From JAJDAH01 sp964487605 (GTDB taxonomy: Bacteria > Myxococcota_A > Polyangia > Polyangiales > Polyangiaceae): 64,000 bases of DNA. The stretch covers positions 1-64,000 of the forward strand of contig CAZARU010000003.1 of NCBI GenBank assembly GCA_964487605.1, in the 5' to 3' direction. A program made the translations under genes and the position numbers. The first letter of the stretch is position 1. Each line of letters begins with the position of its first letter. The notes below the pieces were generated by a model. The model had not been told where the DNA came from. It did no database searches and saw only the letters and a list, made by a program, of their open reading frames with translations. Positions 54,471 through 62,645 of the stretch are shown in pieces.

Positions 54471-55091
54471 ATGCAGCGCCTCCTCCCGGTCCTCGCCTCG
54501 ACGCTCCTTCACGCGGCCTGCGCCGGGGAGCCACGCCAGGTGGCCGATCAGCAGGCTGCGCCCGTGTTCGAGGAAGGGTCCTCGGCACCGAGCGCCGAGT
54601 CCGCCGCAGCCTCGCCCGGCGCGGAGCCGGGGCCCGAGTCCGGTTCGGTTGGCCGCGTCGACGCGGGTTCGGCGCCCGTGTCCGCATCGCTCGAGTCGGG
54701 GCTCCCACTCTGCCCGGGGGTGAAGATCCCCACCTGCCCGAAGGGCAAGCCCGCGCTCGCGTTCGCCGATCTCTTTCGGCAACCGGGAGGGCGTGCCCTC
54801 GACGTTCGTGGTCAGGTGGTCCGTGGCGACACTCGCTGCACGCAGTCAGTTCCAGGCACGTGCGTCACCTTCCTCCGCCTCGGCGGTGACCCCGGTGATC
54901 CCGTTCCGCCCAAGGTGGGAACGGTCGAGCTCGAGGGCAGCGCCGGCGGCGTGGACACGAGCTGCGGGCACTGCTGCTCCCTGCAGCTCGGCTCGAAGTA
55001 CGTCTTCTCCGCGCACCACACCACCCGGCCTGGGTGGAACGGGTCGCCCGAGACGCACGTGCTGGCGATCACGGCGGTGTGCAAGGAGTGA
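54471..55091 (+). CDS. Lipoprotein of unknown function with Cys-rich beta domain
   Basis: A 206-residue protein; the lipobox is HAAC. After an Ala/Ser/Pro/Glu spacer, the C-terminal half has cysteines in LCPGVKIPTCPKG, RCTQSVPGTCV, SCGHCCSLQLG and AVCKE. The strands ALDVRGQVVRGD and TVELEGSAGG suggest an OB-like or beta-barrel fold. SCGHCC looks like a CxxC/Cys pair that could bind metal or form a disulfide. No family name applies. It lies 10 bases before a small membrane protein gene. Confidence 0.65.
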   Translation: MQRLLPVLASTLLHAACAGEPRQVADQQAAPVFEEGSSAPSAESAAASPGAEPGPESGSVGRVDAGSAPVSASLESGLPLCPGVKIPTCPKGKPALAFADLFRQPGGRALDVRGQVVRGDTRCTQSVPGTCVTFLRLGGDPGDPVPPKVGTVELEGSAGGVDTSCGHCCSLQLGSKYVFSAHHTTRPGWNGSPETHVLAITAVCKE

Positions 55092-55101
55092 TGCGGCGGC
55101 G

Positions 55102-55365
55102 ATGGCGAACCGGCCGCTGCCGTCGCGCGGGAAGCGTGTCGTCGCGTGGTCCGTGGCCGCGCTCTGTGCAGTGCTCGCGCTGACGAGCTGCGGTGCGGCG
55201 CTGGTGCTCGCCGGACCGGTGCTGTCGGGTGATCGGGGAGGGGACTTCGTGGGCGGGTACTTCTCCGGCGCCGCGCGTGGCTTGCTCGTCGCCTCGGTCG
55301 TGATCTTTCTGGCTTCGCTCGTCGGCGCGCTCGTGGCAGCCGCCCGTGCGTCGCGGCGACGCTGA
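55102..55365 (+). CDS. Small two-helix membrane protein
   Basis: An 87-residue protein with a basic N-terminus, a first hydrophobic helix (VAALCAVLALTSCGAALVLAG) and a second (LVASVVIFLASLVGALVAAA) before a terminal Arg run. A GDRGGDFVGGYFSG loop connects them. The SC within the first helix could be read as a lipobox (LTSC), but the downstream sequence continues hydrophobic, so a membrane protein is preferred. No family is recognised. It probably belongs with the preceding lipoprotein gene. Confidence 0.55.
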   Translation: MANRPLPSRGKRVVAWSVAALCAVLALTSCGAALVLAGPVLSGDRGGDFVGGYFSGAARGLLVASVVIFLASLVGALVAAARASRRR

Positions 55366-55385
55366 CGCGAAACGACGGTCGTTCC

Positions 55386-55892
55386 TCACGCTCCGACGGT
55401 GATCTTGATCATCTTCACGGGGGTCTTCGGCCGGTCGCCGCCGTCCACGGGTGTGGTTTCGATCTTCTTCACGACGTCCATTCCGCCAGTGACTCGACCG
55501 AAAACGGGGTGCTTCGACTGTCCTGGCGAGAACCAGTCGAGGTACGAGTTGTGGACGGTATTGATGAAGAACTGCGAGCTGCCGGAGTTGGGCCCCGCGT
55601 TCGCCATCGACAGCGTGCCCGGCTCGTTCGAAAGCCTGGCGGTGTGCTCGTCGGCGATGGCGCCCTTGGGGCTGTCCCCGGTGCCGCACCGCGGGCTCAT
55701 CGGGTCCTTGCTGTGCGGACAGCCGAACTGGATCATGAACTTGTCGATGACGCGGTGGAAGTGGAGCCCGTCGTAGAAGCCGCTCTTCGCCAGCTCGACG
55801 AAGTTTCCGGCCGTGATGGGCATCTGGTCGAGGAACAGCTCGACGGTGAAGGTGCCGAGTGAGGTCTCGCAGGTCGCCGTGGGATTCGCCAT
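55386..55892 (-). CDS. ppiB: Cyclophilin-type peptidyl-prolyl isomerase
   Basis: A 168-residue cytoplasmic cyclophilin without signal peptide. Signature segments are ITAGNFVELAKSGFYDGLHF, HRVIDKFMIQFGCPHSKDP, GTLSMANAGPNSGSSQFFIN and GRVTGGMDVV. The active-site Arg (HRVI), Phe, Gln (GSSQFFI) and others are present; the Trp of the cyclosporin site is replaced or shifted (LDWFSPG is a different loop). It helps protein folding. It lies 38 bases upstream of the end of the SRPBCC gene, same strand. Confidence 0.95.
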   Translation of the reverse strand: MANPTATCETSLGTFTVELFLDQMPITAGNFVELAKSGFYDGLHFHRVIDKFMIQFGCPHSKDPMSPRCGTGDSPKGAIADEHTARLSNEPGTLSMANAGPNSGSSQFFINTVHNSYLDWFSPGQSKHPVFGRVTGGMDVVKKIETTPVDGGDRPKTPVKMIKITVGA

Positions 55893-55930
55893 GGCGGGGG
55901 GATATCACGAAACCGTCGGCCTGGGCCCGC

Positions 55931-56320
55931 TCACCCGAGCCATCGGGCCAGGGGCTCCCAGTACCGCGCGTTCCAGCCTGCCGCGAGGTGCTCGGCCTGT
56001 CCTTCGGGGATGCCGGTGTGGTCGAGGACCAGCTTGGTTCCCTTGCCCTCGGCGTGGAGTTCGATGCGCACGATGGAGTAGACGCCGGGATCCCAGTTCG
56101 CCACCCGCCACGCCTGGACGATCCGTCGGTCCTTCACGACGTCGACATTGCGTCCCTCGATCTTGCCGCCATGGCACGAGAACGCGCCGCCCGGGTCTCG
56201 GGCGATTGACGTCGCGCCGCCGTCCGTGAACGCGGCGTGCTGCGTCGAGTCCATGAGCGCTTCGAAGATGCGATGGGGGGCCGCTGCGAGGTCGATTTCC
56301 TGATGAACGTTCGTCGTCAT
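55931..56320 (-). CDS. SRPBCC/AHSA1-domain protein
   Basis: A 129-residue AHSA1-type START-like domain. It starts DLAAAPHRIFEALMDSTQH and ends with HTGIPEGQAEHLAAGWNARY, then WEPLARWLG, the standard C-terminal helix. The start used is MTTNVHQEIDL. Such proteins bind small hydrophobic ligands or act as chaperone activators. It is transcribed divergently from an ArsR-type regulator that is followed by a second SRPBCC gene, and shares the operator region, so the regulator probably controls both. Confidence 0.9.
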   Translation of the reverse strand: MTTNVHQEIDLAAAPHRIFEALMDSTQHAAFTDGGATSIARDPGGAFSCHGGKIEGRNVDVVKDRRIVQAWRVANWDPGVYSIVRIELHAEGKGTKLVLDHTGIPEGQAEHLAAGWNARYWEPLARWLG

Positions 56321-56354
56321 GTCACGGACTCCTTCGGGTGATTCCCGGGGTTGC

Positions 56355-56380
56355 AATATTCAACTATATGGTTTAATATC
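56355..56380. promoter_or_regulatory. AT-rich palindromic operator between SRPBCC and ArsR genes
   Basis: A 26-base imperfect palindrome (arms aatattcaactat and atggtttaatatc; 10 of 13 arm positions match). It is sharply AT-rich in a GC-rich genome and lies six bases before the ArsR start and 34 before the divergent start. The form (ATATTcAAC) resembles operators of the SdpR-like ArsR group, but this is a comparison by eye. Confidence 0.6.
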
Positions 56381-56385
56381 TTCTC

Positions 56386-56847
56386 ATGGCGCTGGCAAGC
56401 CCCCCTTCGACGCACGCTGGCGCCGGCGGCGCAGCGCGTGGCTCGAAGCGGCGGCCGGTGTCCCGGCGGCGGGCCCGTGGGATACGCCGTGCGCCTGCAC
56501 GCGCTTCCGCGCTGCGTCTGGATCGCGGCTTTCGTGCCCTGGGCGACGCGACCCGCCGTGCGATGATCGAGCGCCTGGCGAAGGGGCCTGCCAGCATCGG
56601 GGAGCTCGCAGAGCCGTTCGCCATGTCGTTCGCTGGCGCCTCGAAGCACGTGAAGGTGCTGGAGCGTGCCGGCCTCGTCACGCGCGAGATCGACGGGCGC
56701 GTCCACCGCTGTTCCGTCGTGCCCCACGCCCTTGCCGCGCTGGACTCCTGGCTCGAGACGTACCGAGCGTTCTGGGAGGGCACCCTCGACGAGCTGGCGA
56801 AGTACGTCCAGTCCTCCGCGTTCGACGGCGGTCGGGAGGAGCCATGA
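56386..56847 (+). CDS. ArsR-family transcriptional regulator
   Basis: Up to 153 residues; the start is uncertain because the first 45 residues are a basic, low-complexity extension and a GTG at 56458 is possible. The winged helix is clear: FRALGDATRRAMIERLAKG, ASIGELAEPFAMSFAGASKH, VKVLERAGLVTREIDGRVHR. It lacks the CxC metal-site motif of metal-sensing ArsR proteins, placing it with SdpR/AHSA1-linked members that respond to other cues. The stop overlaps the next start (ATGA). It probably controls its own operon and the divergent SRPBCC gene. Confidence 0.88.
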   Translation: MALASPPSTHAGAGGAARGSKRRPVSRRRARGIRRAPARASALRLDRGFRALGDATRRAMIERLAKGPASIGELAEPFAMSFAGASKHVKVLERAGLVTREIDGRVHRCSVVPHALAALDSWLETYRAFWEGTLDELAKYVQSSAFDGGREEP

Positions 56848-57284
56848 CGACCGACTCCGACTTCACGCTCGTCGTCAGAAGAACCGTCGCGGCGCCAGCC
56901 GCGCGTGTCTTCTCCGCGTGGACGCGGCCGGAGCTGCTCGTGAAGTGGTGGGGACCACCGGGCGTGCGTTGTCCCACCGCGGAAGTGGACCTCCGGATCG
57001 GCGGAGCCTACCGCATCGTGAACCAGCTTCCCGACGGCACGCTCCTGGAGATCGCGGGGCAGTTCGTCGAGATCGTCGAGCCCCATCGCCTGGTCTACAC
57101 GTGGCGTCTGGGTCCCGCCGTCACCGGGGATCGCGTCACCGTCCTCTTCGAACCGAAGGGCGATGCGACGGAGATCGTGATCCGCCACGAGCACCTGCCG
57201 AGTGAGCTCACGCGGGAGGAGCACGGCCGGGGCTGGGAGGGATGCCTCGACGGCCTGGAGCGGCTGCTGGGCGGCCGCGCCTGA
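56844..57284 (+). CDS. SRPBCC/AHSA1-domain protein, coupled to ArsR regulator
   Basis: A 146-residue AHSA1-type protein with start overlapping the regulator stop by four bases. Markers are RVFSAWTRPELLVKWWGP, DLRIGGAYRI, VYTWRLGP and the C-terminal HGRGWEGCLDGLERLL. The ArsR-AHSA1 pairing is a widely conserved gene order. The function is unproven, but the proteins probably bind or modify a hydrophobic compound. Confidence 0.92.
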   Translation: MTTDSDFTLVVRRTVAAPAARVFSAWTRPELLVKWWGPPGVRCPTAEVDLRIGGAYRIVNQLPDGTLLEIAGQFVEIVEPHRLVYTWRLGPAVTGDRVTVLFEPKGDATEIVIRHEHLPSELTREEHGRGWEGCLDGLERLLGGRA

Positions 57285-57298
57285 GATATGACGGCTGC

Positions 57299-57502
57299 AT
57301 GACCGCCGCCTTCGAATCGCGCCTGACCGAGCTCGAGATCAAGATCACGCACCAGGACGAGGTCATCGAGGCCCTCAACCAGGTGGTCATCGAGCTTCGC
57401 AGGCAGCTCGACGACGCCTCCCGGCGGCTGCACCGCGTCGAATCCCAGTTCGTTCAGGGGGTCCCGGACGAGCCCGGCGACGAACCGCCGCCGCACTACT
57501 GA
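57299..57502 (+). CDS. slyX: SlyX family coiled-coil protein
   Basis: A 67-residue protein matching SlyX throughout: ESRLTELEIKITHQDEVIEA, LNQVVIELRRQLDDAS, ending DEPPPHY with the typical Pro-Pro-His-Tyr C-terminus. It is a predicted coiled coil. SlyX in Escherichia coli is of unknown function. It follows the SRPBCC gene by 14 bases. A small palindrome (ccgaacgacgttcgg) lies just after its stop. Confidence 0.9.
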   Translation: MTAAFESRLTELEIKITHQDEVIEALNQVVIELRRQLDDASRRLHRVESQFVQGVPDEPGDEPPPHY

Positions 57503-57510
57503 GGACCCGA

Positions 57511-57525
57511 CCGAACGACGTTCGG
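57511..57525. repeat. 15-base near-perfect palindrome after slyX
   Basis: ccgaacg-a-cgttcgg begins eight bases after the slyX stop. As RNA it would fold with six base pairs and a three-base loop; no T-run follows, so termination is weak. Could also be a protein site upstream of the radical SAM gene. Confidence 0.4.
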
Positions 57526-57650
57526 CGGTCGGCCAGGGCCGTACCGCACCGGCGCCCCGTCGATCCGAGGCGGTGGTTCCAACCCGCGAGCGCCGCCGGC
57601 GTGGAGACGGTACCTTACCCCGGTGTTGACGGTCCTTCGCCTGGGTCCTC

Positions 57651-58898
57651 GTGGCGCACGACGTTGAGGCGTTCCTGCGCTCCTACCTGCCCGATCCGGG
57701 CGATCGGGATCTGGGGGAGGGCTGGCGCATCACGAAGGTCCAGACGGATAGGTCGCGCCCGGCCATCGACGTGATCGTCGACGGGCCTGACGATGCGACG
57801 GTACTGGTCTTCGTGGAGCGCCGCATCGAGGGTGCGGAGTGTTTCGCCAGCACGCGCTGGCTGAACGTCTCCTACTACCTCGAGCCCGACGGGCCCTCGG
57901 AGCGCGACGCGGGGCGAGTGTTGCAGCGTCTCGTGCGGCGGCTCGCGGAGCGCGAGGCCGCGATGGGCGAAGAAGACGCCGCGGCGGTCCTGGACGTGGG
58001 GGCGCGTCGAGACGAAGCGCAGAACCATCAGACGCTCGAGGTGCGCATCAATCGCGAGTGCAACGAGCGCTGCTCCTTCTGCAACACGCCGGAGCACAGC
58101 GAGACGATTCTCCCGGGGCCCGAGCAGATCATCGAGATCGTGAGACGCGGACGGGACTCCGGCTACCGGCGCGTGCTCTTCACCGGGCGGGAACCCACCC
58201 TCGACAAGCGCTTGCCGGAGTACCTCTCGCTGGCGCGCGACGTGGGCTACGCCGTCGTGCGTGTCCAGTCGAACGGCACGTCGTTCGCGAGTCGGGACGT
58301 GGTGTCGCGTCTCGTCGCGGCGGGCATGACGGAGACCGAGATTTCGCTCCACACGCTCTCGGAGACGACGTTCCATGCGCTGATTGGCAAGCGAAGCCTG
58401 CTGAACCGCACGCTCGAGGGGATCCGGAACGTCGTCCGCGCGGGCGTGCGCGTCCGGCTCGTGGTGGTCGTCACGCGGCTGAACCTGGGAGAAATCGGAG
58501 CGCTGCTCCGGTTCGTCGCGGGAGACTTCGACGGCAAGGTGCGTGACCTCACGCTCAGTCCCATGGCGCCCGTGGGGGATGGTCTCCTGCACCTGGACCT
58601 GCTGCCGAGGTTCTCTGCACTACGCGCGGAGCTCGAACCCATCCTGCGAACTGCCGCGGAGCTGGATCTCAACGTCGAGATCCCCGCGCGGTGCGGCATG
58701 CCGCTGTGCGTGACGCCGCCGGCCCACGTGCATCTCAACGGTGAGCTCCGCAACCCACCGGGCGCGGCGCTGGAAGCGGCCAAGCACAAGCCGCCGACGT
58801 GCGCGCCGTGCGCGTATCACGACCGATGCGCCGGCGTGTGGAAGGCGTACCTGCAGGAGCACGGCGGCACGGAGCTCGTTCCCGTAGTCGACGCCTGA
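57651..58898 (+). CDS. Radical SAM protein with C-terminal Cys cluster
   Basis: A 415-residue protein with GTG start. An N-terminal region of about 120 residues has no recognised fold. The radical SAM cluster ligands are Cys137, Cys141 and Cys144 in ECNERCSFC. The following SAM-binding strand reads FTGREPTL rather than GGEP. The C-terminal part holds five cysteines (RCGMPLC, then CAPCAYHDRC), the spacing of a Twitch/SPASM auxiliary iron-sulfur cluster. SPASM-type enzymes often modify peptides. It converges on a B12-type radical SAM gene. Substrate unknown. Confidence 0.88.
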   Translation: MAHDVEAFLRSYLPDPGDRDLGEGWRITKVQTDRSRPAIDVIVDGPDDATVLVFVERRIEGAECFASTRWLNVSYYLEPDGPSERDAGRVLQRLVRRLAEREAAMGEEDAAAVLDVGARRDEAQNHQTLEVRINRECNERCSFCNTPEHSETILPGPEQIIEIVRRGRDSGYRRVLFTGREPTLDKRLPEYLSLARDVGYAVVRVQSNGTSFASRDVVSRLVAAGMTETEISLHTLSETTFHALIGKRSLLNRTLEGIRNVVRAGVRVRLVVVVTRLNLGEIGALLRFVAGDFDGKVRDLTLSPMAPVGDGLLHLDLLPRFSALRAELEPILRTAAELDLNVEIPARCGMPLCVTPPAHVHLNGELRNPPGAALEAAKHKPPTCAPCAYHDRCAGVWKAYLQEHGGTELVPVVDA

Positions 58899-58939
58899 GC
58901 GCGCGCCGCCGCCCTCCGCAGCATTGCGTGGCGTGAGTG

Positions 58940-61423
58940 TCAGGCCGTGACGCGACTGAACTTGTCGCCGTGGCGCCGGCCCAGCTTCTTCCCCGCGCGA
59001 CGCGGGTCGCCCGCGGCGAGGCGCTCCTCGAGCTCGCGGACGAGCTCTCGCGCGATGGCCGCGAGCGCGCCAGCGTTCACGGCGGGGGAGCCCGGCTTCT
59101 CGCCCATGGTCGCGAGGGCGCCCAGCACGTGCTCCCCGACAATCGTCAGCAGGCGCTGCACGCCAGGCTGCTGGGTTGCATCCTCGAAGCCGCGAGGAAC
59201 GCTGTAGATCATCCCGAGGTCGCCCCTGCGGAGGAAGACCGGCGCATCCGGCTGGACGTGGGCGAAAGAGAGATCCAGCGCGCACCTTCCGCGTTCGATC
59301 CTGATGCCCCCCGCGAGCTCGTCCGTCGCGTCGCGCCGCACGGACCATCCCGAGCGGGTGAGGGCACGCGCGAGCTCGGACGCTGGACCGGCGAGCGCGT
59401 GCAGCGCCTCTTCGGCGCCCGACCTCGCCGTGACGTTGATCCCCATCGCTTCGCCGCGCGCGAGGCCCGCGTTCCCCGGCTCGTCGCCGCAGGTGAGCTC
59501 GAGTTCGACCTGTCCCCTGCCGGCTCCGAACGGCACGACCAGCCGATCGCCACGGGTCTCGACGCCACGGATCTGGGGCACGAGCGCCGACGTGCCCAGG
59601 ACCCTCCGCAGGCCCTCCGGGGGCGTGGCCAGGAGATCCCGCACGTTGCGCTCCAGGTACTTGGGATGGACGGGTTCACCGAGCCACGCTTCCTCGTACG
59701 CGCGTACGACGTCGGCCTTCCGCTCGGGGCCGAGGCGGTCGTAGAGCCAGAACAGCAGCTCCAGGTCGATGGCACCGCTCGAGTACTTCGGGTCGCCTTT
59801 CAGACGGCGAATCGTCTGCGTGATGACCCGAGTCGACTCGATGATCTGCTTCTTCTTCTCCGACCAGGTGAGCCCTCCGACCTCGTTGAACGCCTGGTCT
59901 TCCAGCAGACCCGAAGGGTTCGGCAGAAGCTCCAGGCCGAAGCGCTCGGGAAACGCACCCATCAACGACGTCGAGATCAGGTAGAACGAGGAGACCGAGT
60001 AGCCGTGGGAGTACTCGGCGGCGCGCTCCAGGAAGTCGATGAAGTGCCGAACGTCCTCCTCGGTTTCGGTGGGCAACCCGGTGATGAGGAGCAGATGGTT
60101 CCAGATCCCCAGCTCGTGGGCCATGCGCAGGCGCTCGTGCGCTTGCTCCACGGTGATCCCCTTCTTGATGTAGTCGAGCATCCGCGGCGAGGGGCACTCC
60201 AGGCCGAAGGTGAGGCGTCGGCAGCCGCTCTGGACCATCTTCTCGAGCAGTCTCGGCGTCAGCGCCCAGAGGTTTGCGCAGTCCGACCAGAGAATGTCGA
60301 GCTTGGCGTCGATGAGCGCGTCGCAGAACGCCTCGGCGTACCGCAGGTACCCGTTGATGTTGGTGTTGAGGAAGTGAAAGTAACGGACGTCGTGCCTCTC
60401 GCGCAGCGTGGCGAGGGCGCGCACCACGTCGGTCACGTCACGCTTGTCCATGTTGGTCATCGAGTAGCCGCAGAACGCGCAGTGCGCGTTGCAGCCCTCG
60501 AGGAAGATGAGCGGCAAAATCGCGATGCGATCACCCAGGTGCGGTGCGAACTGCTCGCGCCACTCGTCCCCCAGGTGGTACCGGCGCAGGAGCTCTGCGC
60601 CGCTGATCTTCCGCAGGTCGATGTTCACGGGATCGAACCACGGGGTCACGTGCACCGAGGGGTTCTCTATGGTGCGACGCTCGTGGTCGCCCAGCGGCTT
60701 CTCGGTGGGCGTGGTCGGCGCGAGCGGCAGCGCCTTGCGGGCGTCGTCCTCGCGGAAGGCCTTGGGCACGTGGAACTTTCGCGAGTGCGTGCGACCGAGC
60801 AGCATTCCGCGGCCGACGCGGCGGTACTCTCGCCCGTTGTCCTCGAGGGTTCGCTTCTGCTCCAGGTGCTCCAGCACGTGGAGCATGCCCTTCTCACCCT
60901 TGCCTTCGACGGCGAAGTCGAGGAACGGACAGCGCTCGAGCATCCGCTCGTACTCGGCGCGGTGGAGCTCGTCGGGAGACATCTGCAGGCCGCCGATCAC
61001 GGTTTTGCACTGCGGAAATCGCTCCTTCAGGATCTTGCAGATGCAGAGGTTGGCGTTCCCCGCGGCGTGCATGTCCGCGTAGATCTCCAGGACCGAGGAA
61101 CAGGAGAACGCGAAGACGTCGGCCTCCTCGATGCGCAGCGTGTCGAGCAACAGCTCGGTCTGTCCGCGGAGGATCGGGTCGTCCGACCCGAGAAAGCGAT
61201 CGACGGCCGCGTCGTCGAAGAACGACCGCAGGTCGAGGGCCCCGGGGTCGGCGGCTTCGAGGTCGAAGACCTGCACCTCGAAGTCGTACTGCCGAAGTCG
61301 GTCGTAGCCCTTCGCCTGAAGGAACCCGGCGATGGTGGGAGCGCCGAGCTTCACGATCTGAGGGTCGGCGTACCAGCGCGGACCCAGGGAGTGGAGGGTG
61401 GGGGTGATGAAGGCGACGCGCAT
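58940..61423 (-). CDS. B12-binding-domain radical SAM protein
   Basis: An 827-residue protein; the start MRVAFITPTLHSLG was chosen. Residues 1-190 resemble the cobalamin-binding Rossmann domain (VIGGLQMSPDELHRAEYERM). The radical SAM cluster is Cys311-x3-Cys315-x2-Cys318 (EGCNAHCAFC). Later motifs are LTFGLECPSPRMLDYIKKG, the Glu-Cys-Pro-Ser region near SAM, and LLLITGLPTETEEDVRHFID. A C-terminal domain of about 200 residues follows without known fold. B12 radical SAM enzymes methylate unactivated carbons or do ring chemistry. It begins 25 bases after the next gene's stop. Confidence 0.9.
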   Translation of the reverse strand: MRVAFITPTLHSLGPRWYADPQIVKLGAPTIAGFLQAKGYDRLRQYDFEVQVFDLEAADPGALDLRSFFDDAAVDRFLGSDDPILRGQTELLLDTLRIEEADVFAFSCSSVLEIYADMHAAGNANLCICKILKERFPQCKTVIGGLQMSPDELHRAEYERMLERCPFLDFAVEGKGEKGMLHVLEHLEQKRTLEDNGREYRRVGRGMLLGRTHSRKFHVPKAFREDDARKALPLAPTTPTEKPLGDHERRTIENPSVHVTPWFDPVNIDLRKISGAELLRRYHLGDEWREQFAPHLGDRIAILPLIFLEGCNAHCAFCGYSMTNMDKRDVTDVVRALATLRERHDVRYFHFLNTNINGYLRYAEAFCDALIDAKLDILWSDCANLWALTPRLLEKMVQSGCRRLTFGLECPSPRMLDYIKKGITVEQAHERLRMAHELGIWNHLLLITGLPTETEEDVRHFIDFLERAAEYSHGYSVSSFYLISTSLMGAFPERFGLELLPNPSGLLEDQAFNEVGGLTWSEKKKQIIESTRVITQTIRRLKGDPKYSSGAIDLELLFWLYDRLGPERKADVVRAYEEAWLGEPVHPKYLERNVRDLLATPPEGLRRVLGTSALVPQIRGVETRGDRLVVPFGAGRGQVELELTCGDEPGNAGLARGEAMGINVTARSGAEEALHALAGPASELARALTRSGWSVRRDATDELAGGIRIERGRCALDLSFAHVQPDAPVFLRRGDLGMIYSVPRGFEDATQQPGVQRLLTIVGEHVLGALATMGEKPGSPAVNAGALAAIARELVRELEERLAAGDPRRAGKKLGRRHGDKFSRVTA

Positions 61424-61448
61424 CGGCAGACCGTCGAGCCCTTCGACT

Positions 61449-62645
61449 CTACACCTCCGGCAAGGGGGCCGCACCCGGCGCGCGCTGGGAGAGGGGCGGC
61501 AGCTCGCCAGGCCACGTGGCGATGCCCCGAGCGGCGAGCGCGGTGGTCAGGCGTTCCAGGTGTTGCTGCTGCCACTCGGGCTCGGTCGCGTGCGCCCAGC
61601 GTGCATCGGAAAACTCACGTTCGGCGCCCTGGACTCCGTACAGCACGTCGAGCCTGACCGAGGCCACGCGCGACGCGAGCGCATCGGCGAGCTCTTCCGG
61701 CGAACCGGGGAGCATGGGCTGGATGATCGCGAACGTGCGCACGCCATGCTCCTTCAGGACCTGAAGCGCGCGAAGCCGGTCCTGCACGGGGGCACCCCGC
61801 GGCTCGAAATGGCGGCGTACCTCGTCGTCGATCGTCGGCAAGGACACCCCCGCCCAGGCGCCGTCGATCGACGCGAGCAGCGGCGCGTCTTCGACGATGG
61901 CCGCCGAGCGAGTCAGCACGAGCGGCGGGAAGGGGCGCCGCGCCTGCGCCATCACCTCCAGGCACCTCCGCGTGATCCGCTCCTTGCGCTCGACCGCCTG
62001 GTACGGATCGCTGACGATGGGACAGAACTTGACGGGCAGTGGGTCCAGCTCGTCGAGCTCGCGCGCCAGGATCTGGTGCAGGTTGACGCGGACATCGACG
62101 TAGGAGCCCCAGGGCACTTCTGCCAGTCCCTGCAGGCGGCGCAGGAGCCCGACGCCCGCCTGTGCGTAGCAGAACCGACACCCGATGAGGCACCCGACGT
62201 ACGGGTTGAGGAGGTAGTACGGGTCGGCCGGCGTGCCGGAAGAATCGAGCGCGCGGCTCACCTGCACGTGCCGGATGCGAAGCCCCCCCTCGGACGACTC
62301 CCGCACTGCTCGCGCTTCGCTCTCCAGCGACGACACCACGCGGTCCTCGTTGGATGCGACGAGCGCGGCCACGGCGTCACACGCGCGCAGGCCCACGTCC
62401 GGCTCCACGGGGCGGGACTTCTCTCCCGTCCGGTAGGAGAGCAAAAAGCGCTTCGTCCGTGCGGCGTGGGGGGTGGCGTCCGCGACCGGTGCGAGCTCGA
62501 CGTCCACCGTGCCACCGTCGAGTCCGAGCTTCGCCCGCAGTCCGCCCTCCGTGGACACGTCGCGCAGGATCAGGCCGGCGGCGATCTCGTCACCCGGCTG
62601 CGCCGGTGCCAGCAGGCGCGAGAGGTGTTCGCGAAGGTCCGTCAC
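61449..62645 (-). CDS. Radical SAM protein, spore-photoproduct-lyase-like (Rv2578c type)
   Basis: A 398-residue protein. The GTG start overlaps the stop of the next radical SAM gene (GTGA), coupling translation. The cluster motif is Cys152-LIG-Cys156-RF-Cys159 in NPYVGCLIGCRFCYAQ, as in the SPL/Rv2578c group. SAM site motifs follow (PVKFCPIVSDPYQAVERK). The N-terminal 140 residues are unassigned, with an Asp/Glu-rich beta part. Function unknown. It lies in an apparent operon with two other radical SAM genes. Confidence 0.85.
   Translation of the reverse strand: MTDLREHLSRLLAPAQPGDEIAAGLILRDVSTEGGLRAKLGLDGGTVDVELAPVADATPHAARTKRFLLSYRTGEKSRPVEPDVGLRACDAVAALVASNEDRVVSSLESEARAVRESSEGGLRIRHVQVSRALDSSGTPADPYYLLNPYVGCLIGCRFCYAQAGVGLLRRLQGLAEVPWGSYVDVRVNLHQILARELDELDPLPVKFCPIVSDPYQAVERKERITRRCLEVMAQARRPFPPLVLTRSAAIVEDAPLLASIDGAWAGVSLPTIDDEVRRHFEPRGAPVQDRLRALQVLKEHGVRTFAIIQPMLPGSPEELADALASRVASVRLDVLYGVQGAEREFSDARWAHATEPEWQQQHLERLTTALAARGIATWPGELPPLSQRAPGAAPLPEV

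Noticed and set aside
58937..61657. Long plus-strand open frame opposite the B12 radical SAM gene
   Set aside because: It is a composition shadow; no motif, signal or ribosome site supports it.
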